DNA from: Candidatus Faecousia faecipullorum
GTDB taxonomy: Bacteria; Bacillota; Clostridia; Oscillospirales; Oscillospiraceae
Assembly (NCBI GenBank): GCA_018710805.1
Contig: DVJG01000095.1
Location: 1 to 20,845, forward strand
Reading direction: 5' to 3'
DNA: 20,845 nt
In this document: one piece after another, positions 1 through 5,949 of the stretch
Numbering within the stretch: position 1 is the first letter of the stretch
Layout: every line of letters begins with the position of its first letter
Position numbers and translations under genes: made by a program
The notes under the pieces: generated by a model
Told to the model about the DNA's origin: nothing
Seen by the model: only the letters and a program-made list of their open reading frames with translations
The model's database searches: none

Positions 1-192
1 GCTTCCCCGAACAGCAGAGGCTCTGCCTGCTTCTGCACCAACCTATTTTCCGGGAAGCACAGCCGTTTTGAACGCAGCGACATTCTGGCCACCCTTGAAA
101 ATGATGCAGTACCCCAGTGGGCACAGGAAAAGCTCCGTGAGGCACTTCAATCCCAGCAAAAGAAAGACAAATCAAAGGAGGCAGCACGATAA
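1..192 (+). CDS. C-terminal end of an unidentified element-borne protein (partial)
   Basis: Frame 1 is open from the window edge to a TAA at 190-192, giving the last 63 residues. The tail is charged and helical (PQWAQEKLREALQSQQKK, then Lys/Glu/Ala-rich). The stop overlaps the ATG of the next gene by one base (taATG), the usual sign of translational coupling. The start and any domain lie outside the window. The tail resembles the ends of accessory proteins in clostridial integrative elements, but I cannot name the family and give no function. The other two frames in this stretch are less convincing because they lack the coupling to the next gene. Confidence 0.55.
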   Translation, partial: ASPNSRGSACFCTNLFSGKHSRFERSDILATLENDAVPQWAQEKLREALQSQQKKDKSKEAAR

Positions 193-1178
193 TGGATTTC
201 TCAATCAGAATTGCAACCCCGGCAGAGCAGATGTATTCCTACAGCCAAAGCAGCCAGATAGAAGGTCAAACCGGCTGCATCGGTCATCTCCGTGCTGACT
301 TCGGTTCGGACGGAAACAGCTTTTATTCCTCCTGGGCCGACCACAATGCAAACCTGAAGGATCAGGCGTTTAAGGATGAATTCGATCATCTGATAAACAC
401 GCTGCGTGGTTTGGAAGCTGCCGATGCTTCACAGACCCAACACGAGGCAATCCTTAGAGACAGAGCAGTGCTCACATCGTACTGCTATCAACACCCGGAC
501 AGTAAGAGACCAGGTTTCTATGGCAGGGAGCTGACTCTCAGGGCTGATACACAGAAACATGCTTACATTCTTCGCCTCAATCCTCAAAAAGGCAATTACA
601 ATCTGTATTGCTACTGTTATCGCAAGGACTGGTTTGACCGGCACCTGAATAATGCGGAGAAGGGAATTCGTTTTATTGATCCGAACTACAAAGAGCTGTT
701 TCGGATAGAAGATGGCGACAAAATTCGGTACTTCACAAACAGCGGAGAGCCCCGGCATTTGATTTGCCGCTACATTGACGACTACCATTTTGAGGCAACC
801 AGCGATCGGGGAAAGAACCTTTACCACATCTGTGAGTTTGCAGAACAGTATCAAAACCAAGGCTGTCACGGCATCATTCCTCTGCGGCAGTCGCTCCCGG
901 AGAGCTGTTTCAGTACGCTGGGAACCACCGGGGAGCTGATTGTCATCACTAAAGGTGAGAAAGGTTACTCGCCCACAGATGTATTCCCGCAGAACACTTC
1001 CCCAAAAGAAGGTGCAACTGCTCTGAATGCTGCCAATGGTGTAACCAAAGCGCAGGAAGCTGCAATGGTAGCTGGTTCTATGTTTGGTTGGGAAACCCCT
1101 GCTGCAAACCCCAAGAATTACGATGCCCTCGGCCAGCCGATCAAAAACCAACGGCGTTCCCACGCTGCGGAACGATAG
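192..1178 (+). CDS. Conserved hypothetical protein of clostridial integrative elements
   Basis: 328 residues with no signal peptide or membrane segment. Residues 1-75 (MDFSIRIATPAEQMYSYSQS...) and about 85-240 (with NYNLYCYCYRKDWFDRHL, GIRFIDPNY and NLYHICEFAE) match my memory of two short hypothetical proteins that usually sit side by side in Tn1549-like elements of gut Firmicutes. Here they appear joined in one frame. The C-terminal 80 residues are low-complexity, rich in Ala, Asn and Pro. The start is fixed by overlap with the upstream stop codon. No catalytic motif is visible and the function is unknown. Position between another element gene and a toxin-excisionase-integrase block supports an accessory role in the element. 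Confidence 0.75.
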   Translation: MDFSIRIATPAEQMYSYSQSSQIEGQTGCIGHLRADFGSDGNSFYSSWADHNANLKDQAFKDEFDHLINTLRGLEAADASQTQHEAILRDRAVLTSYCYQHPDSKRPGFYGRELTLRADTQKHAYILRLNPQKGNYNLYCYCYRKDWFDRHLNNAEKGIRFIDPNYKELFRIEDGDKIRYFTNSGEPRHLICRYIDDYHFEATSDRGKNLYHICEFAEQYQNQGCHGIIPLRQSLPESCFSTLGTTGELIVITKGEKGYSPTDVFPQNTSPKEGATALNAANGVTKAQEAAMVAGSMFGWETPAANPKNYDALGQPIKNQRRSHAAER

Positions 1179-1190
1179 AAAGGAAGCACA

Positions 1191-1553
1191 ATGGATACCA
1201 CGTCTCAGAAGTATCACCGTGGTGATATTTATTACGCAAATCTCGAACCGCATCTGGGCTGCGAACAGGGCGGTATTCGCCCTGTTCTGGTGGTTCAGAA
1301 CGATATTGGCAATAAGCATTCCAAAACGCTTATTGTGTCATCCTTGACGAGCAGGACGGTCACCAAAGCGAAGCTGCCCACCCATGTGTTCTTAGACCAC
1401 ATCCCCGGTATGTACGCCAGAATCCCATCCCTCGTCCTGCTGGAACAGATTCACACACTTGACAAATCTCGCTTACTGGGCTATATCGGCTCGCTCTCCG
1501 ATTCCCAAATGAAACAGGTCAACACCGCACTGAAATGCAGTCTTGAATTATGA
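1191..1553 (+). CDS. MazF/PemK-family endoribonuclease toxin
   Basis: 120 residues. The family cleaves mRNA at short sequence motifs and is normally held inactive by a MazE-type antitoxin. Visible family motifs: RGDIYYANL at 10-18, GGIRPVLVVQND at 27-38 (R30 corresponds to the catalytic Arg of B. subtilis EndoA/MazF), SLTSR at 51-55 (T53 is the likely second active-site residue), KAKLPTHV at 59-66 and LLEQIHTLDKSRL at 83-95. The last motif usually reads EQIRTIDK; here Arg is His. It starts 12 bases after the upstream stop with AAAGGAAG as ribosome binding site. No antitoxin-sized gene lies upstream, and the next gene is a separate HTH protein, so it appears to be an orphan toxin or to use an unrelated antitoxin. 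A hairpin terminator follows directly. Confidence 0.9.
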   Translation: MDTTSQKYHRGDIYYANLEPHLGCEQGGIRPVLVVQNDIGNKHSKTLIVSSLTSRTVTKAKLPTHVFLDHIPGMYARIPSLVLLEQIHTLDKSRLLGYIGSLSDSQMKQVNTALKCSLEL

Positions 1554-1560
1554 TAAACCA

Positions 1561-1603
1561 GCTGGGCAGACGCTACCTGCCCAGCTTTATACATAGATTT
1601 TTT
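1561..1603 (+). terminator. Intrinsic terminator after the mazF-like gene
   Basis: A perfect 9-bp stem (GCTGGGCAG at 1561-1569 with CTGCCCAGC at 1577-1585) has a 7-base loop and is followed by TTTAT and then a run of T at 1598-1603. It sits 7 bases after the toxin stop codon and just before the ribosome binding site of the next gene, so it should separate the toxin operon from the excisionase-integrase pair. Confidence 0.7.
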
Positions 1604-1618
1604 AAGGAGGTTTTCCCA

Positions 1619-1831
1619 ATGGAAGAAATCGCAACTACATATACTCAGCTCTTTCAAAACTACCCCGATGTCGTTTCCACCCTGCAATTATGTGAAATGC
1701 TCGGTGTCAGTGAGCGTACAGTATATCGTCTCTTGGTGACCAACCAGATAAAGCACTTCAAGGTTGGCAGGGCGTATCGTATCCCGAAGGTGAATGTATT
1801 CGCCTTCATGGAAAGTGAGTGCAGGGGTTGA
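1619..1831 (+). CDS. Small excisionase-type helix-turn-helix DNA-binding protein
   Basis: 70 residues. Residues 20-65 form a MerR/excisionase-type winged helix: TLQLCEMLGVSERTVYRLL is the helix-turn-helix and IKHFKVGRAYRIPKVNVFAF is the wing. Proteins of this type bind and bend attachment-site DNA and direct tyrosine integrases toward excision. The start at 1619 is chosen because AAGGAGG at 1604-1610 lies 8 bases upstream; an in-frame ATG at 1550 would read through the terminator. The integrase begins 80 bases downstream on the same strand, the usual xis-int order. It could also regulate the element's genes; the sequence alone cannot separate these roles. Confidence 0.8.
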   Translation: MEEIATTYTQLFQNYPDVVSTLQLCEMLGVSERTVYRLLVTNQIKHFKVGRAYRIPKVNVFAFMESECRG

Positions 1832-1911
1832 CAAACTTGCCGGAATTTACTGCTGATGATACCATATAGCCACGCAAAAGACCACAATGCTAATGAACAG
1901 GAGGAACGCAT

Positions 1912-3396
1912 ATGGTTACAGGTCACCTAAGAGAGCAGAACGGTTATTTCCAGATGATTCTGACATGGAAAGATGCCTCTGGAAAGCGGCGCAGCAAGTC
2001 CATCAGTACAGGACTCACCGTTAAGGGAAACAAGAAGCGGGCAGAGAAAATGCTCATGAAAGCCCGTTCCGAGTTTAACCCGGACAATCTCGCCGTCAAC
2101 AAAGGAATGCTATTCACCGATTTCCTCGGGAAATGGCTCAATGATAAGGTTACGGATATTCCCGCAGAGGAGTATTCCAGTTTTGCCTACTATGTAAAAT
2201 CGAATATCTCGCCCTACTTTTCTGCACACAATGCAAAGGTCACGGAAATCACCGATCAGGAGCTGATTGCATACTTCGAAACCGAACGCTTACAGAACGG
2301 CACCGGCAACAAAGCCTTGCTGTCAATCAACCGCACGATCTGCACGGCGCTGGACTACGCTGTGACCATAGGCTGGAGATCTGATAATCCGGCACACGAC
2401 ATCAATCCGTGCCTGATGAGCACCACCCCATACTTCACCGATTTCCTGCTTGACTGGCTTAGCGTTATCAAACTCAAAGTTAAGTCTACAACCTATACTG
2501 GTTATGAAAAGACTGTCAAGTCCAGAGTTATTCCTTATTTCAAAGAGCATCACCCCAACCTACGTTTGGATGCAGTTACTGCAAAACACATTCAGGACTA
2601 CTATTCCTATGAAATGAATGTCAACAAGGTTTCTGCAAATACTGTGAAGCATCGACATGCGAATATCCACAAGGCTCTTTCTTACGCATATAAGACAGAC
2701 CTGATTCCATCAAATCCAGCAGATAAAGTGGAACTGCCCACGATAGATAAATATGTTGGGCACTTCTACAATGCGACACAAATTGAAAAGCTGTTTAAGA
2801 TTTTTGAGGGAGACCCCGCTGAGTTTGGTGTTATTGCGGCCTCATTCTACGGCTTGCGTCGCAGCGAAGTTCTTGGTTTGAGATGGGATGCCATCGATTT
2901 TGAAAGCAAAACCATCACAATTAAGCATACAGTGAACGAAGCGCGAGTTGATGGGAAATGCACATTGGTCATGGCAGATACCACAAAAACGAAATCCAGT
3001 TTTCGGACACTTCCACTTGTGGCTCCCTTTGAAGAAATGCTTCTTAAAATGAAAATGGAGCAAGAAGAGAACAAAAGGCTGTGTGGTAATTGCTATTGCC
3101 AAGATTATATCGGCTATATCTATGTGAATGAGATTGGCGAGATTATTAAGCCTGGTTTCCTTACCTCACATTTTACGTCAGTGCTGAAAGCCAACAATAT
3201 GCCGAGGATACGCTTTCATGATCTTCGACACACATGTGCCTCTCTTCTGTTCGCACAAGGCGTTAGCCTTAAAGAGATTCAAGCATGGCTTGGACACAGT
3301 ACAATCGGAACGACAGCTAATATTTATACCCACTTGGATGAGAATAACAAGCTGTCCTCTGCCAATGCGATTCTCTCTATTTTGCCTAAAAAATAA
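1912..3396 (+). CDS. Tyrosine recombinase (integrase) with a duplicated core-binding domain
   Basis: 494 residues, about 100 longer than usual. Residues 1-55 (GHLREQNGYFQMILTW...GKRRSKS) are an arm-type DNA-binding region. A SAM-like core-binding domain occurs twice, at about 65-165 (starts FTDFLGKWLND) and 172-277 (starts FTDFLLDWLSV). The catalytic domain holds R316 (GLRRSEVLGLRW), a lysine in KTKSSFRTLPL (K359 or K361), H436-R439 (HDLRHTCA), H462 (GHS) and the nucleophile Y472 (NIYTHL), so it looks active. The ribosome binding site is AGGAGGAA at 1899-1906. The gene ends 37 bases from the 3' end of tRNA-Leu, which points to tRNA-targeted integration. It is a paralogue of the integrase at 3772-4881, which has a single core-binding domain. 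Confidence 0.93.
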   Translation: MVTGHLREQNGYFQMILTWKDASGKRRSKSISTGLTVKGNKKRAEKMLMKARSEFNPDNLAVNKGMLFTDFLGKWLNDKVTDIPAEEYSSFAYYVKSNISPYFSAHNAKVTEITDQELIAYFETERLQNGTGNKALLSINRTICTALDYAVTIGWRSDNPAHDINPCLMSTTPYFTDFLLDWLSVIKLKVKSTTYTGYEKTVKSRVIPYFKEHHPNLRLDAVTAKHIQDYYSYEMNVNKVSANTVKHRHANIHKALSYAYKTDLIPSNPADKVELPTIDKYVGHFYNATQIEKLFKIFEGDPAEFGVIAASFYGLRRSEVLGLRWDAIDFESKTITIKHTVNEARVDGKCTLVMADTTKTKSSFRTLPLVAPFEEMLLKMKMEQEENKRLCGNCYCQDYIGYIYVNEIGEIIKPGFLTSHFTSVLKANNMPRIRFHDLRHTCASLLFAQGVSLKEIQAWLGHSTIGTTANIYTHLDENNKLSSANAILSILPKK

Positions 3397-3426
3397 TTCT
3401 CAGAGCAATAAACTGCTCTGAGAATT
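3391..3426 (-). terminator. Terminator of tRNA-Leu, overlapping the integrase stop
   Basis: A perfect 13-bp stem pairs AATTCTCAGAGCA (3395-3407) with TGCTCTGAGAATT (3414-3426) around a 6-base loop. Read on the minus strand the stem is followed by ATTTTTTA, so it terminates the tRNA transcript. Its T-run lies inside the last codons and stop of the plus-strand integrase, which ends at 3396. It may also stop plus-strand transcription, though no T-run follows on that strand. Confidence 0.75.
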
Positions 3427-3433
3427 AAGAGAA

Positions 3434-3521
3434 TGGTGCCGCTAACCGGGCTCGAACCGGTACTCTGGAAACCAGAACGAGATTTTAAGTCTCGGGTGTC
3501 TACCAATTCCACCATAGCGGC
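3434..3521 (-). tRNA. tRNA-Leu (anticodon TAA)
   Basis: On the minus strand the sequence folds completely: acceptor GCCGCTA/TAGCGGC, D arm with GGTAGACAC, anticodon arm CGAGA-CTTAAAA-TCTCG (anticodon TAA), long class II variable arm with TCTGG/CCAGA, T arm ACCGG-TTCGAGC-CCGGT, discriminator A and an encoded CCA. The 3' end faces the integrative element at 1-3396, the usual arrangement for an element integrated at a tRNA 3' end. No convincing promoter is visible just upstream (3522-3600), where repeat-rich mobile-type DNA begins. Confidence 0.95.
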
Positions 3522-3530
3522 GTATTCAAT

Positions 3531-3588
3531 CCCTTCAAATGAAGGGATATGAAGTTGGAGGGATGTGTTGGAGGGATGTTCCAACACA
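3531..3588. repeat. Palindrome, tandem 13-mer and inverted repeat next to tRNA-Leu
   Basis: Three structures lie close together. CCCTTCAAATGAAGGG (3531-3546) is a palindrome. GTTGGAGGGATGT occurs twice in perfect tandem (3554-3566 and 3567-3579). TGTGTTGGA (3564-3572) pairs perfectly with TCCAACACA (3580-3588). Clusters of short direct and inverted repeats beside a tRNA and an integrase are typical of arm-type binding sites for integrase or excisionase. That role is an inference. Confidence 0.6.
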
Positions 3589-3646
3589 GAGAAAAATCAA
3601 ATTTCAAAAGCCCCGCTGTTTGCAAGCACAATTCGGATTGGGTGCC

Positions 3647-3681
3647 GGATTCAGCCCAGCGGATTTTAAGTCCCCTGCGTC
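3647..3681 (-). other. Partial tRNA-Leu mimic, probable attachment-site remnant
   Basis: Read on the minus strand, this segment matches the part of a clostridial tRNA-Leu(TAA) from the 3' side of the D stem (GACGC) through the anticodon arm (GGGGACTTAAAATCC) to the variable arm (GGGCTGAATCC). The flanks do not continue as a tRNA: no acceptor stem or TTCGA loop is present. The anticodon-loop core GATTTTAAGTC (plus strand, 3662-3672) is identical to 3481-3491 in the intact tRNA-Leu. It looks like an att-type copy of a tRNA anticodon arm, or a tRNA cut by recombination. It is unlikely to make a functional tRNA. Confidence 0.6.
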
Positions 3682-3716
3682 AAACGATCCCATGTAGCGT
3701 ATTTTAAATCCACTGC
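3658..3716. repeat. Two 21-bp direct repeats carrying the tRNA anticodon-loop core
   Basis: Copies at 3658-3678 and 3696-3716 share 18 of 21 positions (AGCGKATTTTAARTCCMCTGC, starts 38 bases apart). The first is the anticodon arm of the tRNA mimic. The second overlaps the region where a -35 box for the next integrase would lie: its candidate -10, TATAAT, is at 3728-3733. The repeats may be core-type integrase sites that also let the integrase repress itself; this is an inference. Confidence 0.55.
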
Positions 3717-3771
3717 CTCTCCCATTGTATAATTACTCTGATAATATGATACATGGAGGACAAAAACAGCA

Positions 3772-4881
3772 ATGGTTGCAGGGCATTTACGCAAAAGAAA
3801 CGGTTACTGGCATATGGTCATCAGCTATCGTGATGAAATGGGGAAACGCAAGGAACGTTCCTTCACAACCCATCTCAAAACAAAGGGGAATCGCCGCCGG
3901 GCGGAGGAGATGCTCTTTACAAAACGAAAGCAAATCACCGCAGAGCTGGATATGCGCCGAAACGCCAAGGGTATCTATGTGGATGCCTATCTGATGCATT
4001 GGCTGGAGCTGATGCAGCCCACGGTTTCTCCCACCACCTTCAAGGCTTACTCTCTCATCGTCCGCAATTCCATCTGTCCCTACTTTCAAAAATTAAATCT
4101 TCCCATCTGTGACCTTGCTCCAAAACATATCGCTGCATACTACGATTCCCTTCTGAAAAGAGGTCTCTCCACCACTACTGTGCGCCGTCACCATGCCAAC
4201 CTCCACAAGGCTTTGGGATGTGCAGTGATCGATGGTCTACTTCCGGAGAATCCCGTCAATCGGGTCGTTCCGCCCAAGATTGCTCCCTATACAGCATCCT
4301 ATTACAGCAAAGTTGAATGCCAGCAACTACTTGCCACAATTCAGGGCACCGATCTGGAGCTACCGGTCACCCTTTCCCTCCTGTTGGGGTTACGTAGGAG
4401 CGAAGTACTAGGGCTTAAGTGGGAAGCGATTGACTTTGATTGCCATACAGTCCATATCCGTCACACTGTTAACGAAATCACCGGTGGCATTGTTGCCCGG
4501 GATGTGACCAAACGAAAGTCCAGCCACCGAACGCTTCCCCTCTCCCCTTCAGTGGAACAACTTTTGATTTCCCATCGAAGGGAAGCCGGGTATGTCTGCC
4601 TGAACACGCACAATGAGCTTCTCAAGCCGTCTCGGCTCACATCCAAGTTCAAAGCACTTCTCCGGGAAAACAGATTGCGTGAGATTCGCTATCATGATTT
4701 GAGACATACCTGTGCCGCTCTTTTGATTGCTGCCAGAATGCCCCTTATCGATGTATCCCAATGGCTGGGACACAGTTCCATTGCCATCACCGCAGATCTA
4801 TATGGTCATCTGGAATTCATCAGCAAGGAACAGTGCGCTTCCATTTTGGAAAATACGATTTTTACGAAAGGAACTTACTGA
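3772..4881 (+). CDS. Second tyrosine recombinase (integrase)
   Basis: 369 residues, standard length. Residues 1-60 (GHLRKRNGYWHMVISYRD...GKRKERS) form the arm-binding region and resemble the N-terminus of the integrase at 1912-3396. Residues 68-168 are a single core-binding domain. The catalytic domain shows R208 (GLRRSEVLGLKW), a lysine in TKRKSSHRTLPL (K247 or K249), H308-R311 (HDLRHTCA), H334 (GHSS) and nucleophile Y344 (LYGHL); all catalytic positions are present. GGAGGA at 3755-3760 is the ribosome binding site and TATAAT at 3728-3733 is a likely -10 without a clear -35. The tRNA-like repeats just upstream are probably its attachment region. The next gene starts one base after its stop, so the two are co-translated. 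Confidence 0.92.
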   Translation: MVAGHLRKRNGYWHMVISYRDEMGKRKERSFTTHLKTKGNRRRAEEMLFTKRKQITAELDMRRNAKGIYVDAYLMHWLELMQPTVSPTTFKAYSLIVRNSICPYFQKLNLPICDLAPKHIAAYYDSLLKRGLSTTTVRRHHANLHKALGCAVIDGLLPENPVNRVVPPKIAPYTASYYSKVECQQLLATIQGTDLELPVTLSLLLGLRRSEVLGLKWEAIDFDCHTVHIRHTVNEITGGIVARDVTKRKSSHRTLPLSPSVEQLLISHRREAGYVCLNTHNELLKPSRLTSKFKALLRENRLREIRYHDLRHTCAALLIAARMPLIDVSQWLGHSSIAITADLYGHLEFISKEQCASILENTIFTKGTY

Positions 4882-4882
4882 A

Positions 4883-5656
4883 ATGAGATTTGATTTTTCC
4901 AACCTATGTATTCTTCAGAAAACCCTCGGTTATCTGTCGGAGCGTTACGACGAAGACGAGAACGCTTTCCAAGAATTCTATGATGCTATTTCAGAGGAAA
5001 ATCTCTGTCCCTACTCTATTGGGCCCGTTCGTATCTATAACGGAGCAGATGCGGTTCTGGAATACATCCACTGGTTCTACGCCACCACGCCCAGTGTAAA
5101 CCTTGACGACTGCACCGATGCCCTGTATCTGCATCTCAAAGACAAAAGCAGCTCCTCGGATGGTGCGCAGATCGACATACCAACCATCCAATACGTTTTA
5201 AGAGTGGTAGACGATCTGTTCTCATTCTCTCAGAAATTACATCCCATATCCATCTCCATCGTGGATGCAGAAATGGACGGTTGCAACGCCGAGTCCATCG
5301 CCCAATTTGGCGATGGATGTTGTTCTGGAGCCATCTTTCTGTATCGGACGTGGAATGATTTTGATGGTAAATTTACTCCCGCTACAGTTTTGCTCCACGA
5401 GCTGGGGCATCAGCTGCACTTTCACCTAACCAATGAACTTTGCAGGCTACCGGAAAGCTTTTATGATTTCCTCCGCCAGCTTGGCGCTGACTACTCAAGA
5501 TTAAGCAATGCAGACATGCTGGAAGTATTTGCAGACACATTCCTTCTCGCTGTTATCCATAAAACGAAAGAATTTGGTAATCCATTTCCTGAGATTGACG
5601 AAAATACCCATGAACGCTGCTATTCTTATATCCGTCATATTCTCTCAACAATCTAA
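4883..5656 (+). CDS. Putative zinc metallopeptidase coupled to the integrase gene
   Basis: 257 residues, no signal peptide, so probably cytoplasmic. Residues 168-180 contain LLHELGHQLHFH, a canonical HEXXH zinc site (H172, E173, H176). About 38 residues later comes EVFADTF (E214, D218), the spacing and ExxAD motif seen in ImmA/IrrE-like and related gluzincins as the third zinc ligand. The N-terminal 165 residues match no family I recognise. The start lies one base after the integrase stop, with AAAGGAA about 10 bases upstream inside the integrase gene. ImmA-type proteases in mobile elements cut repressors to trigger excision; a similar role is possible but is inference from context. A terminator follows, so integrase and peptidase form a two-gene operon. 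Confidence 0.7.
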   Translation: MRFDFSNLCILQKTLGYLSERYDEDENAFQEFYDAISEENLCPYSIGPVRIYNGADAVLEYIHWFYATTPSVNLDDCTDALYLHLKDKSSSSDGAQIDIPTIQYVLRVVDDLFSFSQKLHPISISIVDAEMDGCNAESIAQFGDGCCSGAIFLYRTWNDFDGKFTPATVLLHELGHQLHFHLTNELCRLPESFYDFLRQLGADYSRLSNADMLEVFADTFLLAVIHKTKEFGNPFPEIDENTHERCYSYIRHILSTI

Positions 5657-5667
5657 TTTTCTAGTTT

Positions 5668-5697
5668 CCCGTGTCGCAAATGGCACGGGTTTTCTTA
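5668..5697 (+). terminator. Intrinsic terminator of the integrase-peptidase operon
   Basis: CCCGTGTC (5668-5675) pairs with GGCACGGG (5682-5689), 8 bp with one G-T pair and a 6-base loop, and is followed by TTTTCTTATT. It lies 12 bases after the peptidase stop codon. Confidence 0.8.
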
Positions 5698-5758
5698 TTC
5701 CCTAACGCTGGCAAATCAGCCGGGCTTCCTACATACCATTGACCAAAGGAGGCGTGTT

Positions 5759-5902
5759 ATGAATACGAAAACAGTCGTTGTTCACTGTGCTTTTTCAGAG
5801 GAAGGAAAAGACATCGCTGAAGTCATTCAGGAATCCTTCCGACTTTTTTTACAAAAGGAGCTGGGCATGTTTGCCATACCCACCCAGGATGGTGTATTCT
5901 GA
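5759..5902 (+). CDS. Small protein of unknown function ahead of the serine recombinase
   Basis: 47 residues (MNTKTVVVHCAFSEEG..., ending PTQDGVF). The ribosome binding site AAAGGAGG at 5745-5752 has good spacing, which supports real translation. There is one predicted strand (TVVVHCAF) followed by an amphipathic helix (EVIQESFRLFLQKEL); no membrane segment or zinc motif. It ends 47 bases before the large serine recombinase and probably shares its transcript. Small helper genes next to recombinases in clostridial transposons are common (for example in Tn4451-type elements), but this sequence does not match the TnpW pattern I know. Function unknown. Confidence 0.6.
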   Translation: MNTKTVVVHCAFSEEGKDIAEVIQESFRLFLQKELGMFAIPTQDGVF

Positions 5903-5949
5903 TAGCGATGAATGGTCGCTAATTTCTGAGCTTCCAAAGGAGGTAATGT

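Noticed and set aside
68..298. 76-codon plus-strand frame at the left end
   Set aside because: Arg/Pro/Gln-rich, no ribosome binding site, overlaps two coupled genes in other frames.
429..1319. 296-codon minus-strand frame at the left end
   Set aside because: It runs antisense to two coupled plus-strand genes, including the MazF-like toxin, and shows no domain of its own.
3647..3720. Second functional tRNA-Leu gene
   Set aside because: Only the D-stem side, anticodon arm and variable arm are recognisable; acceptor stem, T loop and CCA are missing.
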